DNA of 64,000 nucleotides, from assembly GCF_019351405.1 (NCBI RefSeq), contig NZ_JAHWZX010000016.1, positions 1 to 64,000 of the forward strand, in the 5' to 3' direction. This DNA is from Stakelama flava (GTDB lineage: Bacteria > Pseudomonadota > Alphaproteobacteria > Sphingomonadales > Sphingomonadaceae). Shown here piece by piece: positions 36,111 through 46,700 of the stretch. Under the pieces are notes generated by a model. That model was given only the letters and a program-made list of their open reading frames with translations. It was not told where the DNA came from and did not search any database. Position 1 is the stretch's first letter, and every line of letters starts with the position of its first letter. The position numbers and the translations under genes are program-made.

Positions 36111-37898
36111 CTATTCTTTGTCGCCGCCAAACACCCCGGAAAACATCTGTTTCATGCTGCCCTTGATGACGCCCTCTTCGTCAGGGTCGCCCTTGATCAA
36201 CGTCGAGGTGAAGGCGCGCGCCTGATCGAAAGTGATGTGCGGCGGCAGCGGCGGCACCTCGCCATCGGTCTTCGCCTCGATCACCACCGGCCGGTCTGCG
36301 GCGAGCGCCTCTTCCCAAGCGCCCGCAACTCGATCCGGATTATCGACGTAAATGCCTTTCAGCCCAATCATTTCGGCGAACTTGTGATAAGCGACATTAG
36401 GGATTTGCTGCGTTGCCTCGAACCGCGGATTACCCTCCATCACCCGCTGTTCCCACGTCACCTGATTCAGGTCCTCATTGTTGAGCACCAGCACGACAAA
36501 ACGCGGGTCGGACCATTTGTGCCAATATTTGGAAACGGTAATCAGTTCCGCCATATTGTTCATCTGCATGGCGCCATCGCCCACGCATGCGATGACCGCG
36601 CGGTCGGGATAGGCGTATTTCGCCGCGATGGCATAGGGCACACCGGCCCCCATCGAGGCGAGCCCGCCCGATAGCGAACACATCATCCCGCGACGGATTT
36701 TCAGGTCGCGCGCATACCAGTTGGCGACGCTCCCCGAATCGCTGGTGATGATGCAGTTGTCGGGAAGCCGTGGGCTGAGTTCGCGAAACACGCGCTGCGG
36801 ATTGAGCGGGTCGGCCGAAACCATCGCGCGCTCGTCGAGCGTCTTTTCCCACTTCGTGTTCCAGTCGGCGATCTTCTGCCGCCAATCGCCGCTTTTCTGG
36901 TTCAGCATGGGCAGCAATGCTTCGAGCGTCGATTTGACGTCGCCGGTGAGGTTCACCTCCATCGGATAGCGGATCGACAGCATGCCCGGATCGATATCGA
37001 CCTGAACGCCGCGTGCCTGACCTTCCTTTGGCAGGAATTCCGAATAGGGAAATCCCGAGCCGAGCATCAGGAAAGTGTCGCATTCCTTGATCATATTGTC
37101 GGTGGGTTCGGTGCCCAGCAGCCCGATCGATCCGGTCACCCAGGGCAGGTCGTCGGGAAGTACCTGCTTGCCAAGCAAGGCCTTGGCCGCCCCGGCATCC
37201 AGCCGGTCGGCGGTCGCGATCACTTGATCCACGGCGTTCTTCGCGCCCGCGCCCACCAGAATGGCGACCTTTTCGCCGGAATTGAGCACATCGGCGGCGC
37301 GGCGCAGATCGGCGTCTTCGGGAACGACCTTGGGCGGCGTCCAGCCGATTCCCGAAAATACCGCACCGTGCGAGCGCGGCGGCTGCTCCATCGGCAGCGA
37401 CTGCAGATCGTTGGGAAGCACAAGCGCGGTCACGCGGCGTTCGCCCATTGCGATCCGCACCGCCCGGTCGATCAGGTGTCTGACCTGCGCGGGCACCATC
37501 GCGGTCTGGTTGAACGCGCCCGCGACATCCTTGAACATAGCGCCGAGGTCGAGTTCCTGCTGATAATGCGCGCCGATCGCGGTGCGCGCCTGCTGCCCGA
37601 CAATGGCGAGGACCGGCATATGGTCCATTCGCGCGTCATATAAGCCGGTCAAGAGGTGCGCAGCGCCCGGCCCGGACGTGGCCAGGCACACGCCCAGCTC
37701 GCCGGTGAATTTGGCATGCGCGGACGCCATGAACGCCGCCATTTCCTCGTGCCGCGTCTGAACGAAGTCGAACTCTCCCTCGCTGCGGTCAAGCGCACCG
37801 AGCAACCCGTTGATACCGTCGCCCGGATACCCGAAGATTCGGCGCACGCCCCATTGATGCAATCTTTCCCAAAAGAAATCTCCAACGGTCTGCGCCAT
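36111..37898 (-). CDS. ThDP-dependent enzyme (pyruvate oxidase/POX-like)
   Basis: 595 aa with the three-domain layout of acetolactate synthase and pyruvate oxidase. The activating Glu is in TRHEEMAAFMA, the ThDP pyrophosphate motif is GDGAMQMNNMAELITVSKYW...NN, and the central domain has VLVGAGAKNA. The pattern fits the PoxB/YdaP-like group: it would decarboxylate pyruvate and pass electrons via FAD to quinone, though acetolactate synthesis cannot be excluded. The start at 37898 follows AGGAGG by 6 nt. It is the first gene after the EcfG-type promoter. Confidence 0.85.
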   Translation of the reverse strand: MAQTVGDFFWERLHQWGVRRIFGYPGDGINGLLGALDRSEGEFDFVQTRHEEMAAFMASAHAKFTGELGVCLATSGPGAAHLLTGLYDARMDHMPVLAIVGQQARTAIGAHYQQELDLGAMFKDVAGAFNQTAMVPAQVRHLIDRAVRIAMGERRVTALVLPNDLQSLPMEQPPRSHGAVFSGIGWTPPKVVPEDADLRRAADVLNSGEKVAILVGAGAKNAVDQVIATADRLDAGAAKALLGKQVLPDDLPWVTGSIGLLGTEPTDNMIKECDTFLMLGSGFPYSEFLPKEGQARGVQVDIDPGMLSIRYPMEVNLTGDVKSTLEALLPMLNQKSGDWRQKIADWNTKWEKTLDERAMVSADPLNPQRVFRELSPRLPDNCIITSDSGSVANWYARDLKIRRGMMCSLSGGLASMGAGVPYAIAAKYAYPDRAVIACVGDGAMQMNNMAELITVSKYWHKWSDPRFVVLVLNNEDLNQVTWEQRVMEGNPRFEATQQIPNVAYHKFAEMIGLKGIYVDNPDRVAGAWEEALAADRPVVIEAKTDGEVPPLPPHITFDQARAFTSTLIKGDPDEEGVIKGSMKQMFSGVFGGDKE

Positions 37899-37949
37899 GC
37901 CGCGCCTCCTCAAAATTCAAGCGTCACAATGATTCGGTAGTGACTTCGA

Positions 37950-37974
37950 AACGGAAGGCAGCCGCGCTCGTTCC
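37950..37974 (-). promoter_or_regulatory. EcfG-type sigma factor promoter
   Basis: On the minus strand, GGAAC (37970-37974) and CGTT (37950-37953) are separated by 16 nt, matching the alphaproteobacterial general stress response consensus GGAAC-N16/17-CGTT. It lies 52 bp upstream of the ThDP enzyme start and is the only exact match I found near a gene start in this window. Confidence 0.75.
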
Positions 37975-38082
37975 GATGCGCCGCGGGAATCTTTTCAAAG
38001 ACTGATCTGGATTAAATTTGCCGCATCCGCGCCGGTGCGAAGCCGTTTTATGGCAGGGGATTCGCCAGACTGTACAATATCA

Positions 38083-38102
38083 CTCCGGCGCCCCGGCCGG
38101 AG
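38083..38102 (-). terminator. GC-rich hairpin after tRNA-Leu
   Basis: A 6-bp stem (CTCCGG/CCGGAG) with an 8-nt loop lies 6 bp beyond the tRNA-Leu 3' end. There is no clear T tract, so this is a weak terminator or processing signal. Confidence 0.35.
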
Positions 38103-38108
38103 GAAAGA

Positions 38109-38195
38109 TGGTGCGGTCGAGAAGACTCGAACTTCCACGGCCTTTCGGCCACAACGACCTCAACGTTGCGCGTCTACCAGTTCCGCCACGACCGC
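38109..38195 (-). tRNA. tRNA-Leu (anticodon GAG)
   Basis: The reverse strand folds as an 87-nt class II tRNA: acceptor GCGGTCG/CGACCGC, D arm with GGCGGAACTGGTAGAC, anticodon stem CAACG/CGTTG around TTGAGGT (anticodon GAG), a long variable arm GTGGCCGAAAGGCCGTG and T arm AGTTCGAGTCT. CCA is encoded at 38109-38111. Confidence 0.94.
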
Positions 38196-38357
38196 ACACA
38201 ATATTCGCCGGACATCACGGTCCAGCGCTGGCAGGCGTGCGCCCCTAGCAAAGCCTTTGGCGGCTGGCAACTGATCTTGCGCGCCGGTTGGAAAATTGTC
38301 GGCCGGACAGACGATTGCCCCATGCCCCGTCAGGGCAATGGTTCACGTTTCGACGCT

Positions 38358-39104
38358 TCATTTCAACGAAAATTGCTGCCGTTGCGCAGCGACGCGCGCC
38401 CGTGCCTGTTCGATTTCCTGTACTTCCGTGGCGTGGAGCAGCGATTCGAGCACGCGCGACAGATGCGACACCATTGCCCGTCTCGCCTCCGCAGCATCGC
38501 CGGATCGCAACGCCTCGACGATCGCCGCATGTTCGTCGATGATCGGCCCAACCCCGGCCGAATGGGCTTTGTCGCTCAACAAACGATATTGCGGCGATCG
38601 CGCACGCGCATCCCACAATGTTTCCACCGCGTTATAAATGGCGCTGTTGTTCGTAGCCTGGGCAATCGTCATGTGAAACTGACGATCCGCCGTTTCCTGC
38701 GCAGGAATGTCCCCCACCGCCGATTGCATGCGGTCGACCAGCGCGTCGAGTTCCGCCAGCGCAGCCTTGTCAATTCGCGGCGCAGCAATCGCGCAGGCTT
38801 CGCCTTCGATCGCGCGGCGCGCTTCGATAAGTTCGAAGGGACCTACATCGGCCTGGCTCTGCTCACCGCCTTCCGGTTCGGTCGCAACGACATATACGCC
38901 CGATCCCATGCGCACCTCGACAAGACCGTCGAGTTCCAGCGCTATGATCGCTTCGCGTATCGTCGGACGCGACACGCCATAGCTCTGCGCCAGATTGCGT
39001 TCGGCGGGTAGCCGGCTGCCAATTGGATATGCGCCTTCAGAGATTTTCGCTCCAAGGTCGCGAGCCACGCGCTCGTACAGGCGGCCATTGTCCGAGTTTT
39101 GCAT
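38358..39104 (-). CDS. FadR/GntR-family transcriptional regulator
   Basis: 248 aa with an N-terminal GntR winged helix ([24 protein letters not shown], residues about 28-52) and a C-terminal all-helical FCD ligand domain (from about 90) with Asp and His metal ligands in [13 protein letters not shown] and the late His residues in [11 protein letters not shown] and VSHLSRVL. FadR-subgroup proteins often sense uronates or 2-keto-3-deoxy acids, as UxuR and ExuR do. It diverges from manD with 119 bp between and likely controls the uronate/xylan genes to its right. Confidence 0.9.
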   Translation of the reverse strand: MQNSDNGRLYERVARDLGAKISEGAYPIGSRLPAERNLAQSYGVSRPTIREAIIALELDGLVEVRMGSGVYVVATEPEGGEQSQADVGPFELIEARRAIEGEACAIAAPRIDKAALAELDALVDRMQSAVGDIPAQETADRQFHMTIAQATNNSAIYNAVETLWDARARSPQYRLLSDKAHSAGVGPIIDEHAAIVEALRSGDAAEARRAMVSHLSRVLESLLHATEVQEIEQARARVAAQRQQFSLK

Positions 39105-39205
39105 TGCCGATGTCTATCATCGCGGTCGTTTGCCCGACAAGCGGCTTGGTCTACCCACAAAGGTTCTTTGAAAACTGGACAAGCCAATTTCTGATATCTA
39201 TCAAT

Positions 39206-39216
39206 TTGGTCAGACA
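39206..39216. promoter_or_regulatory. Possible GntR operator before manD
   Basis: TGGTCAGACAG lies 8 bp before the manD start and resembles the FadR-family pattern TNGT-N3-ACNA with one mismatch at the end. It shares TGGTCA with a better match upstream of the TonB receptor (46975-46985). Confidence 0.35.
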
Positions 39217-39223
39217 GGATGAG

Positions 39224-40495
39224 ATGATGCCCCAACCCAAACCCGACGAAAACGCGCGCGCTTGGCACGCAAGCGCAGCGAGCAAGGTCCGAATCACCGG
39301 TGCGAAGGTGATCGTCACCTGCCCGGGACGCAACTTCGTCACGCTGAAGATCGAAACCGATTCCGGCGTGTACGGCGTCGGCGATGCCACGCTTAACGGC
39401 CGCGAGCTGGCGGTAGCGTCGTATCTTACCGATCACGTCAACGACTGCCTGATCGGTCGCGACGCGCATCGTATCGAAGATATCTGGCAATTCCTGTATC
39501 GGGGCGCATATTGGCGGCGCGGGCCGGTAACGATGGCCGCGATCGCAGCGGTCGATACCGCCCTGTGGGACATCAAGGGCAAGCTTGCCGGCCTGCCGGT
39601 CTACCAGCTTCTGGGCGGCGCGGCGCGCGACGGGGTGATGGTATACGGGCATGCCAATGGCGCGGACGTGGACGAAACCGTCGCGAACGCGCTGCATTAT
39701 AAGGAATTGGGGTACAAGGCGATCCGCCTGCAATCCGGCGTACCGGGCCTTGCCTCGACCTATGGTGTTTCCAGGGACCGCTATTTCTATGAGCCCGCCG
39801 ACGCACGGCTCCCCACCGAAAATATCTGGTCGACCGAAAAATATCTTCGTTCGGTGCCGCCATTGTTCGAAGCGGCGCGAAAGGCGTTGGGATGGGACGT
39901 GCACCTGTTGCACGACGCGCATCACCGCCTGACGCCGATCGAGGCAGGGCGGCTGGGCAAGGAGCTTGAACCCTATCGTCCATTCTGGCTCGAAGATGCA
40001 ACGCCGGCGGAGAACCAGGCCAATTTCCGTCTGATCCGCCAGCACACCACGACGCCGCTGGCAGTCGGCGAAATCTTCAACTCGATCTGGGATGCCAAGC
40101 AGCTGATCGAGGAACAGTTGATCGATTACATCCGCGCCACCATCGTTCACGCCGGTGGTATCAGCCATTTGCGCAAGCTGGCGAACTTTGCTGATCTGCA
40201 CAATGTTCGCACCGGCTGCCACGGCGCTACCGATCTGTCGCCGGTATGCATGGCGGCGGCGCTACACTTCGACCTGTCGATCGCGAATTTCGGCGTGCAG
40301 GAATATATGCGTCACACGGCGGAAACGGACGCGGTTTTTCCGCATCATTATCGGTTTGCCGATGGCATGATGCATCCGGGCGATGCGCCCGGCCTCGGCG
40401 TCGACATCGATGAAGCACTCGCCGCCCAATATCCCTACGAACCTGCTTCGCTCCCCGTAAACCGGCTCGAAGACGGCACCATGTTCAACTGGTGA
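39224..40495 (+). CDS. manD: D-mannonate dehydratase
   Basis: 423 aa enolase-superfamily enzyme converting D-mannonate to 2-keto-3-deoxygluconate in the glucuronate pathway. It closely follows the characterised ManD pattern: [45 protein letters not shown], the LLHDAHHR loop with metal and catalytic residues, [17 protein letters not shown] and [12 protein letters not shown]. It starts at the ATG after AGGATGAG; the first ~20 residues extend beyond most ManD. It diverges from the GntR gene and precedes the xylanase. Confidence 0.95.
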   Translation: MMPQPKPDENARAWHASAASKVRITGAKVIVTCPGRNFVTLKIETDSGVYGVGDATLNGRELAVASYLTDHVNDCLIGRDAHRIEDIWQFLYRGAYWRRGPVTMAAIAAVDTALWDIKGKLAGLPVYQLLGGAARDGVMVYGHANGADVDETVANALHYKELGYKAIRLQSGVPGLASTYGVSRDRYFYEPADARLPTENIWSTEKYLRSVPPLFEAARKALGWDVHLLHDAHHRLTPIEAGRLGKELEPYRPFWLEDATPAENQANFRLIRQHTTTPLAVGEIFNSIWDAKQLIEEQLIDYIRATIVHAGGISHLRKLANFADLHNVRTGCHGATDLSPVCMAAALHFDLSIANFGVQEYMRHTAETDAVFPHHYRFADGMMHPGDAPGLGVDIDEALAAQYPYEPASLPVNRLEDGTMFNW

Positions 40496-40562
40496 GGCCG
40501 GTTGGACCGATCCGCGTTCGCCGAAGCAATATCAGGCAACATACCGAAAAGGAGAGGCTGTG

Positions 40563-41681
40563 ATGGCGGTTGATCGACGCACCCTGATTGGCGCTGCGCT
40601 GTGCGCGCCGATATTCGCGCGTGCGGGGCATGCCGCCGCCGCGCCTACGCTGACCGGAGCGGCAGCCGCCAAAGGCATACGGTGCGGCAGTATTCTTGCC
40701 GAACGATATCTGCAGGATCATCACTATCGTGATCTGATCGCGGACCAGTGCGGCATTGTTACATTCGAAAATGCGCTGAAATGGACCGCTCTACGCCCGT
40801 CAGCGGACAAATTCGATTTCAGCCGTTCCGACAAGCTGCTGCAATGGGCCACCGGCGCCAATATGGAAGTAAGGGGCCATAATCTGCTCTGGCCCCGCCA
40901 GGACCGGCTGCCGAAATGGCTGGCCAGCTATGATTTCGGCGAGAAGCCGGGGGAGCGTTCGCAGGCGCTGGTCGGCGATCATATCGAAACCGTGATGCAC
41001 CGCTATGCGCCGTATATGCAGAGTTTCGATGTGCTCAACGAAGCCATTCAACCGGAAAGCGGCGACTATCGCAAATCGGTGCTGACGCCCACGCCCGGCG
41101 CCGCCGAAGCGTTGTTCGATTTCGCATTCCATACCGCGCGTCGCGCCGCACCGAATGCTCAGCTTGTCTACAACGACTATATGGACTGGGGCGACGGATC
41201 AAAGGCGCATCGGGCCGGTGTTCTGCGCATGCTGGAAGGGTTCCGCAAACGCGGCGTTCCGATCGACGGACTTGGTATCCAGGCGCATGTCACCGCGACC
41301 GCCGACGCCGCCACGATCGCGCGGCGCGAACGGGACTGGCGCGCCTTTCTTGACGAGGTGACGGACATGGGATTTCGCCTTCTGGTAACGGAATTCGATG
41401 TCGACGACCGGGATCTGACGGGGGATGTCGCGACCCGCGATGCGCAGGTGGCGGGGTATGCCCGCGCCTATGCCGATTTGATGCTCGACTATCCCCAGCT
41501 TGGGACCTTCATGCTCTGGGGCCTTGTCGATCGCTATAGCTGGCTTCAGGATTTCCGCCCGCGCAAGGACGGGCTCGAAAAGCGGCCGAACCCCTATGAC
41601 GACCAGTACCGTCCAAAGCGGCTGCACGATGCGCTGATTCAGGCGTTCAACCACGCCGCGCCGCGCAAGCCCAGCTATTAG
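40563..41681 (+). CDS. GH10 endo-1,4-beta-xylanase, Tat-type signal
   Basis: 372 aa family 10 glycosidase that cuts the xylan backbone. Acid/base Glu160 in FDVLNEAIQ and nucleophile Glu277 in LLVTEFDVDD; the substrate pocket motif RGHNLLWPRQ is clear (canonical WHxQ reads WPRQ, a small deviation). The N-terminus MAVDRRTLIGAAL with twin Arg, followed by a hydrophobic stretch, suggests Tat export. The ATG has GGAGAGG upstream. Probably co-transcribed with manD (67-bp gap). Confidence 0.93.
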   Translation: MAVDRRTLIGAALCAPIFARAGHAAAAPTLTGAAAAKGIRCGSILAERYLQDHHYRDLIADQCGIVTFENALKWTALRPSADKFDFSRSDKLLQWATGANMEVRGHNLLWPRQDRLPKWLASYDFGEKPGERSQALVGDHIETVMHRYAPYMQSFDVLNEAIQPESGDYRKSVLTPTPGAAEALFDFAFHTARRAAPNAQLVYNDYMDWGDGSKAHRAGVLRMLEGFRKRGVPIDGLGIQAHVTATADAATIARRERDWRAFLDEVTDMGFRLLVTEFDVDDRDLTGDVATRDAQVAGYARAYADLMLDYPQLGTFMLWGLVDRYSWLQDFRPRKDGLEKRPNPYDDQYRPKRLHDALIQAFNHAAPRKPSY

Positions 41682-41744
41682 GCGGGTCAATGGCGTGGTG
41701 GGAACGCCCCGGTTCGGCACCTGCACCTGTCAATTGAGAACGCT

Positions 41745-41780
41745 TTGGGCGGCCAGGCCGGAACGACGGCCACCGCCCAA
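41745..41780. terminator. Hairpin between convergent xylanase and glucuronidase genes
   Basis: TTGGGCGG (41745-41752) pairs perfectly with CCGCCCAA (41773-41780), with GGCC pairing inside the 20-nt loop. Its position between two converging stops fits a bidirectional terminator; the T tracts are short. Confidence 0.5.
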
Positions 41781-41789
41781 TCGAAGATT

Positions 41790-43742
41790 TTACGCGTCGG
41801 CGTCGCTCCGCCATTTCGACCGAAGCAGATGCGCGGCAAGCTTGGGAGTCCTGTCCCGAGTGAACACCCCCTTCAGGTTCATTGACTTCGCGCGCGTCAC
41901 CGCCTGCGGCGTTTTGAAATCGGCGAAGGCCCAGGGATGTTCGCCGATTATATAGGAATAGCGGCCCAGCACCTTCAGATACATCGCGATCATGTCGGCC
42001 TGATATTCCTCGCTCCACATGCGCGGCGGGTCGGCGTGATTCCCCGCGACCGCATCGGCCCCGAATTCGGTAATGATGACGGGTTTGCCGGGATGATCGG
42101 TGTGCAGTTGTTCGAGCTCCTTGACCAGCGCCGCTTCGGCTTCCTCCAGCCGGCCGCCATATTCGTACCAGCCGTCATAGGAATTTGCGCAGATCACGTC
42201 CCCCTGCCCCACCCATTCGGCCGGGCCGTGCTGCAGACTGACCAGCGTCGCCGGGCGGCTGGGATCGGCGGCGCGCACGATCGCAAACATATCGGCAAAG
42301 AAGGCCGTCCCCTTGGCGACAGCATCGGCGGGCGCTCGGTCGAGCGTGCGAAATGGCTTGGTGAGCGCTTCATTGCCGATCGACCACAGCACGACCGATG
42401 CGTAATTCTTGTCCCGCTGTATCCGCGCCTTCAGATCGGCGGCAAGTTGCCTGTGCTGCGCCGCAAGCACGTCGTCGGAATCGGAAAAGGCAAGGCTGAC
42501 CGCCGAGGATTCGGCGATGACGAGAAAACCGTACCGATCCGCCAGCATCATCGCTTCTTCCGCGCAAGGGTAATGCGACGTGCGAAAGCTGTTGGCGCCG
42601 ATCCAGCGGAGCAGTTCGAAATCGCGCACCAGCACCGCAAGGTCCAGTCCGCGCCCATGCAGGAAGAAATCTTCATGCCTGCCGAAACCTGTCAGATGGA
42701 CGGGTTCGCCATTGAGCAGAAGCCGTTCACCATCGACCGCGATCGTGCGCAGTCCGATTGGCATTTCATAGACATCAGCCGGCGCGCTGGCTTCTCCAAG
42801 CGCTACTGAAAGCGTGTGCAGAAACGGATCGGACGGCTGCCACAGGCGCGCATCGGACACTTGCAGGTTGACCGTTCCCCGGCCGTTTCTGATCGCGGCG
42901 GTCGCCGCTATGCGTCGCTTGCCGTCGGACAGGGACACGGCGGCGCGACCGTTCCAGCCATCGTTCACGCCGATTTCGATTTGCGCGATCGCAGTGCCGC
43001 CGTTGCGGCGCGTCGTCACCGTCAGATCGTAAACCTGCGTTTCCGGCACCGCGCAAAGCAATACCGGTCGATCAAGGCCGGAATAGGGGAAAAAGTCATA
43101 TGCCGTGCCGGGAAAATCACTTTCATAGAAACGATACCGGCTGCGGTCAGGCAGAGCAGGCACGCGATCGGCGCGCAGCTCGTTCTCGACCATCACCACC
43201 AGCCGGTTTTCGTCATCGGGACGAAGCGCTGGAACAGCATCCAGCGCGAATGGCAAATGCCCGCCGACATGCTCCCCCAACAGCCTCCCATTCAGCCAGA
43301 CTTTCGCGCGGTAGCTTGCCGAACCGAAGCGCAGGTAGATTCTTTTGCCACGCCAGCCTGGGTCCATCCGAAACGATGTTTCATACCAGGCCGTACCGAA
43401 ATAGTCGGCGGTGTCGTCGAACAGGTCGTTCCAGCTGCACGGAACCGCAATGGTGCGCGTATCGTCCAGTCCGCGAAACCAGCCGTCTTTTTCGCCCCGC
43501 CCGTCGGGGTCGAGGCGGAACCGCCAAAGGCCCGACAGGTCTCTCGTTTGGCGGGTCCTGCTGGAATGCGGATAGAGAATCGGCGCGGGTTCGCGCGGCG
43601 GCGATGCAGCGGCCGTCCGCGCCGGCGCGGCCTCTCCCTCCGACGCGCCGGCGCTCAGCGACAGTGCGACGCCGATCGCGCCCAGCGTCTCGCGGCGGTT
43701 GAGCGTTACGCGCGTCGGCTCTTCGGGGGGCCGCTCGCTCAT
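41790..43742 (-). CDS. GH2 beta-glucuronidase, exported
   Basis: 650 aa resembling GusA/UidA. After a Tat-like N-terminus (LNRRETLGAIGVALSL) come the jelly-roll domain (YFGTAWYETSF), and a TIM barrel with SHYPCAEEAMMLADRYG, acid/base Glu in WSIGNEA and nucleophile Glu in ITEFGAD. The N-x-K motif near FTRDR (MNLKGVFTRDR) that reads the glucuronate carboxylate is present, which favours beta-glucuronidase over galactosidase. It starts at the ATGA overlapping the TonB receptor stop. It removes glucuronic acid from imported glycans. Confidence 0.92.
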   Translation of the reverse strand: MSERPPEEPTRVTLNRRETLGAIGVALSLSAGASEGEAAPARTAAASPPREPAPILYPHSSRTRQTRDLSGLWRFRLDPDGRGEKDGWFRGLDDTRTIAVPCSWNDLFDDTADYFGTAWYETSFRMDPGWRGKRIYLRFGSASYRAKVWLNGRLLGEHVGGHLPFALDAVPALRPDDENRLVVMVENELRADRVPALPDRSRYRFYESDFPGTAYDFFPYSGLDRPVLLCAVPETQVYDLTVTTRRNGGTAIAQIEIGVNDGWNGRAAVSLSDGKRRIAATAAIRNGRGTVNLQVSDARLWQPSDPFLHTLSVALGEASAPADVYEMPIGLRTIAVDGERLLLNGEPVHLTGFGRHEDFFLHGRGLDLAVLVRDFELLRWIGANSFRTSHYPCAEEAMMLADRYGFLVIAESSAVSLAFSDSDDVLAAQHRQLAADLKARIQRDKNYASVVLWSIGNEALTKPFRTLDRAPADAVAKGTAFFADMFAIVRAADPSRPATLVSLQHGPAEWVGQGDVICANSYDGWYEYGGRLEEAEAALVKELEQLHTDHPGKPVIITEFGADAVAGNHADPPRMWSEEYQADMIAMYLKVLGRYSYIIGEHPWAFADFKTPQAVTRAKSMNLKGVFTRDRTPKLAAHLLRSKWRSDADA

Positions 43743-46700
43743 GAACCGAACCGCGCGCGCACCGACAGCGTGAAGCGACGATCGGTAACGAACCACGATC
43801 TTGGCGCACGCAAAAGTTCGTCGTTGATAACCTGAGTCGTGCGAGTCTGCTTGTCCGTCAGATTGACCGCCTGGATACCGATCCGCACTCGCGGGGTAAC
43901 GTCGTAGAAGATCGAGGCATCGAGTTGCCCGGTCGGCTCCGCAAAAATCGGCGCAAACGGCACGATCACGTCACGCGTCGTCAGCAGATAGCGGGACCGC
44001 CAGGTATATGCCGCGCGCATTTCCAGTTTGCCGTACTGATAGAAGGGCTGAATATTGTAGGTGTATTTCGACAGCCCTTCGAGCGGCAATTTGCTGGTGT
44101 CGACGCTGGCGACGTTGCCCGCGGCGACATCGGGATCGGTGACCGACAAGGTGCTCTGCTGCACGCCATTGGCATCGACATAGGTGAAATTCGCCGAAAG
44201 CCCCAGGCCCGAAAGGATTCCGGGAAGGAAATCATAGGTCTGCGAATAGCCGAACTCCGCGCCCTTCACATGGCCCGTTTCGGTCGAATTGACCGGCGTC
44301 GTCACGATCCCGTCAAAGGTGACGCCGTTGTTGGTAAAGCTCAATCGCTGGGTGCCGTTGGTGACGACCCCGGTCAGATCCTTTTTGAACAGGGCCAGCG
44401 AAAGCTGCCCGGTCTTTCCGAAATAATATTCGGCAGTCAGATCGTAATTATTGGCACGCACCGGTTTCAGATACGGATTACCGACATTGATCACCGCCTC
44501 CGGAGCGCCGTTCGCCTCGATAATCTCGTTCGCGGTGGAAAGCACCACATCATAATAATCGCGGGTCAGGCCGAAATCGGGCGGCGCGATCGATTTGTTG
44601 AACGCGAAACGGAACAACAGGCCATGCCCAACCGACAGCTTCATGTTCAGCGAAGGCAGGAAATAATCATAATGAATCTTAGCGCGGTCCGGCGTAAGCG
44701 CGCCATTGGCAAACGCGTTCGCCGCAGCGAGCGTATCCGCGCCTAGTTCGCAAAAGGGCGATGTTGCGGCCGGCGGCTCGGGACAGGTATAGGTATGCTG
44801 CGGAAACGACATATAGCCTGAGGCCACGCGCCGCGTTGAGGTATAGCGCACGCCGGCATTGCCCGTCAGTTTCCAGCCATTTGCGAATTCGCCGCCGAAA
44901 CGCGCCTCCACATACGCGTCGTTGACGGTTTCATGAACCGGATTGATTTCGCCGGGCAGGAACGACGTGCCATCAACCACGCCGCAGCGTTGCGCCACCG
45001 GCACCCAGTTTTCGGGACAGCCATTGACTAGCCGCGCCCGCCATTCATCGCCAATCTGAAGCAGCGCGGCGCTTGCGCTCGCATAGTCTTTCAACAGCGA
45101 ACCAGGGAAGAACAGCCGTCCTTCATTTGCCGGACTGTTCGCCTGCCCCCGGAAGAAATTGTTGAAGAAATGCGGTTCGGACGGTCCCGGCGCACCACCG
45201 GCGACGCTGGGATCGCCATTGACGCCCTCGTCCAGCCAGACGGGTCCGCCGCCACCCCAGACGTCGCTCAAGGATCCGTAATTATAGCGGGAATACCGCG
45301 CGACATTCTTGCGGTCCGCATAGCGATAGCCCACGCGGATCGAGTTCAGCCAGCCGCTGGGTATCGAATAGGCAAGGTCCACTTTCGCGGCGTCTTCATT
45401 GCCGTCGCTTTCCTCCAGATGATCCATCGCGGCGCTGTAATAGCTGTTGTACGGATCGAGATAGGAATCATGCGGCGACAGCAGATAGGAAGGCGGGAAC
45501 GAAACGCCGGGACAGGCCGCCGCTGTCGGGCAGGTCTGTACCGGGATGAAATTGACATAGGGCACCTTCGATCCGTTCATGCCGATCTCGACATCCTGGA
45601 ACGATGCGGTCCGCACGCTCATATCGTAATTGTCGACCGATGAATCGACATGCTGATAATCGATCATCAGATCGAGGCGGCTGTTGATATCCCATTTGAA
45701 ATTGGCGCCGAAATCCTGGGTGACGAGCCGGCGACTGATATATCGCGAAATATTGCTGCTTTTCAGGCCGGTGAGCGGCGTACGCGCGCGTGAATTATAC
45801 TGGTCATCACGATATCCGGTGTTCGACGTAAGCGCGCCGGATGTGAACAAACCATCGTCGTCAAAGGTAAGCGTCGACCCGGGAACGGCCTGCGAATCAC
45901 CGTGCGAGGCGACACTGTCGGTTGCAATCTCGGAAGTATATTCCAGCGTTTTTTCGCGCGCATCGGACCGCAGGAACTGCATCGTCAGGTTCATCGACCC
46001 GTCATTGCTGCGCCATTGCAGCGCACCGGCATAGCCGTAACGGACGCGATTGAACGTTTGCGACCGCTCCCCCGCGCCGCGCGGCACATAGACGGTGCTA
46101 ACCGCGTCGGGATCGCCACCGGGCAACAGGCTGCCATCTGCACCCAGTCCGCGCTGGCCATAGTTCGAAATCTGGATGCCGTCGGCGCGCGATCGCAGCT
46201 GCGATCGCACAAAACTGCCCAATATGCCGAATTCCCCGATGCCGGTCTGGAACCGGTCGCTGGCGAGGACCGAAATATTGGGCGCGGACCGTTTCGAAAA
46301 ATCGCCGTAATTTTGTTCGAGCGTTCCGGCAAGCAGCAGGCCCTTGGCATCGAAGGGAACGCGGGTACGCAGATTGACGGTGCCCGAAATCCCGCCCTCG
46401 ATCATGTCGGCGCTCGCGCTTTTTACGACGTCTACCCCTGCGAGCAGTTCGGACGGCACATCGGCGAACGACAGGCCACGGCCATTATTGGCGGTGAAGG
46501 TATCCCGCCCGTTCAACTCGCTGCGCGTATAGGTCAGGCCACGTATCACGACGCCGCTGCCCTCGACCGAAAAGTGATCGGGATCGTTGCCCGCCTGAAA
46601 ATGGCTGATCGACACACCGGGGATGCGTTGTACCGCTTCTGTCACGCTGCGATCGGGAAGCGCGCCGATATCCTCTGCCGACACGCTGTCCTGCACGACA

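Noticed and set aside
38109..38357. tRNA-Leu as an integration site for the xylan locus
   Set aside because: I found no repeat of the tRNA 3' end at the far side of the locus and no integrase; base composition is near normal.
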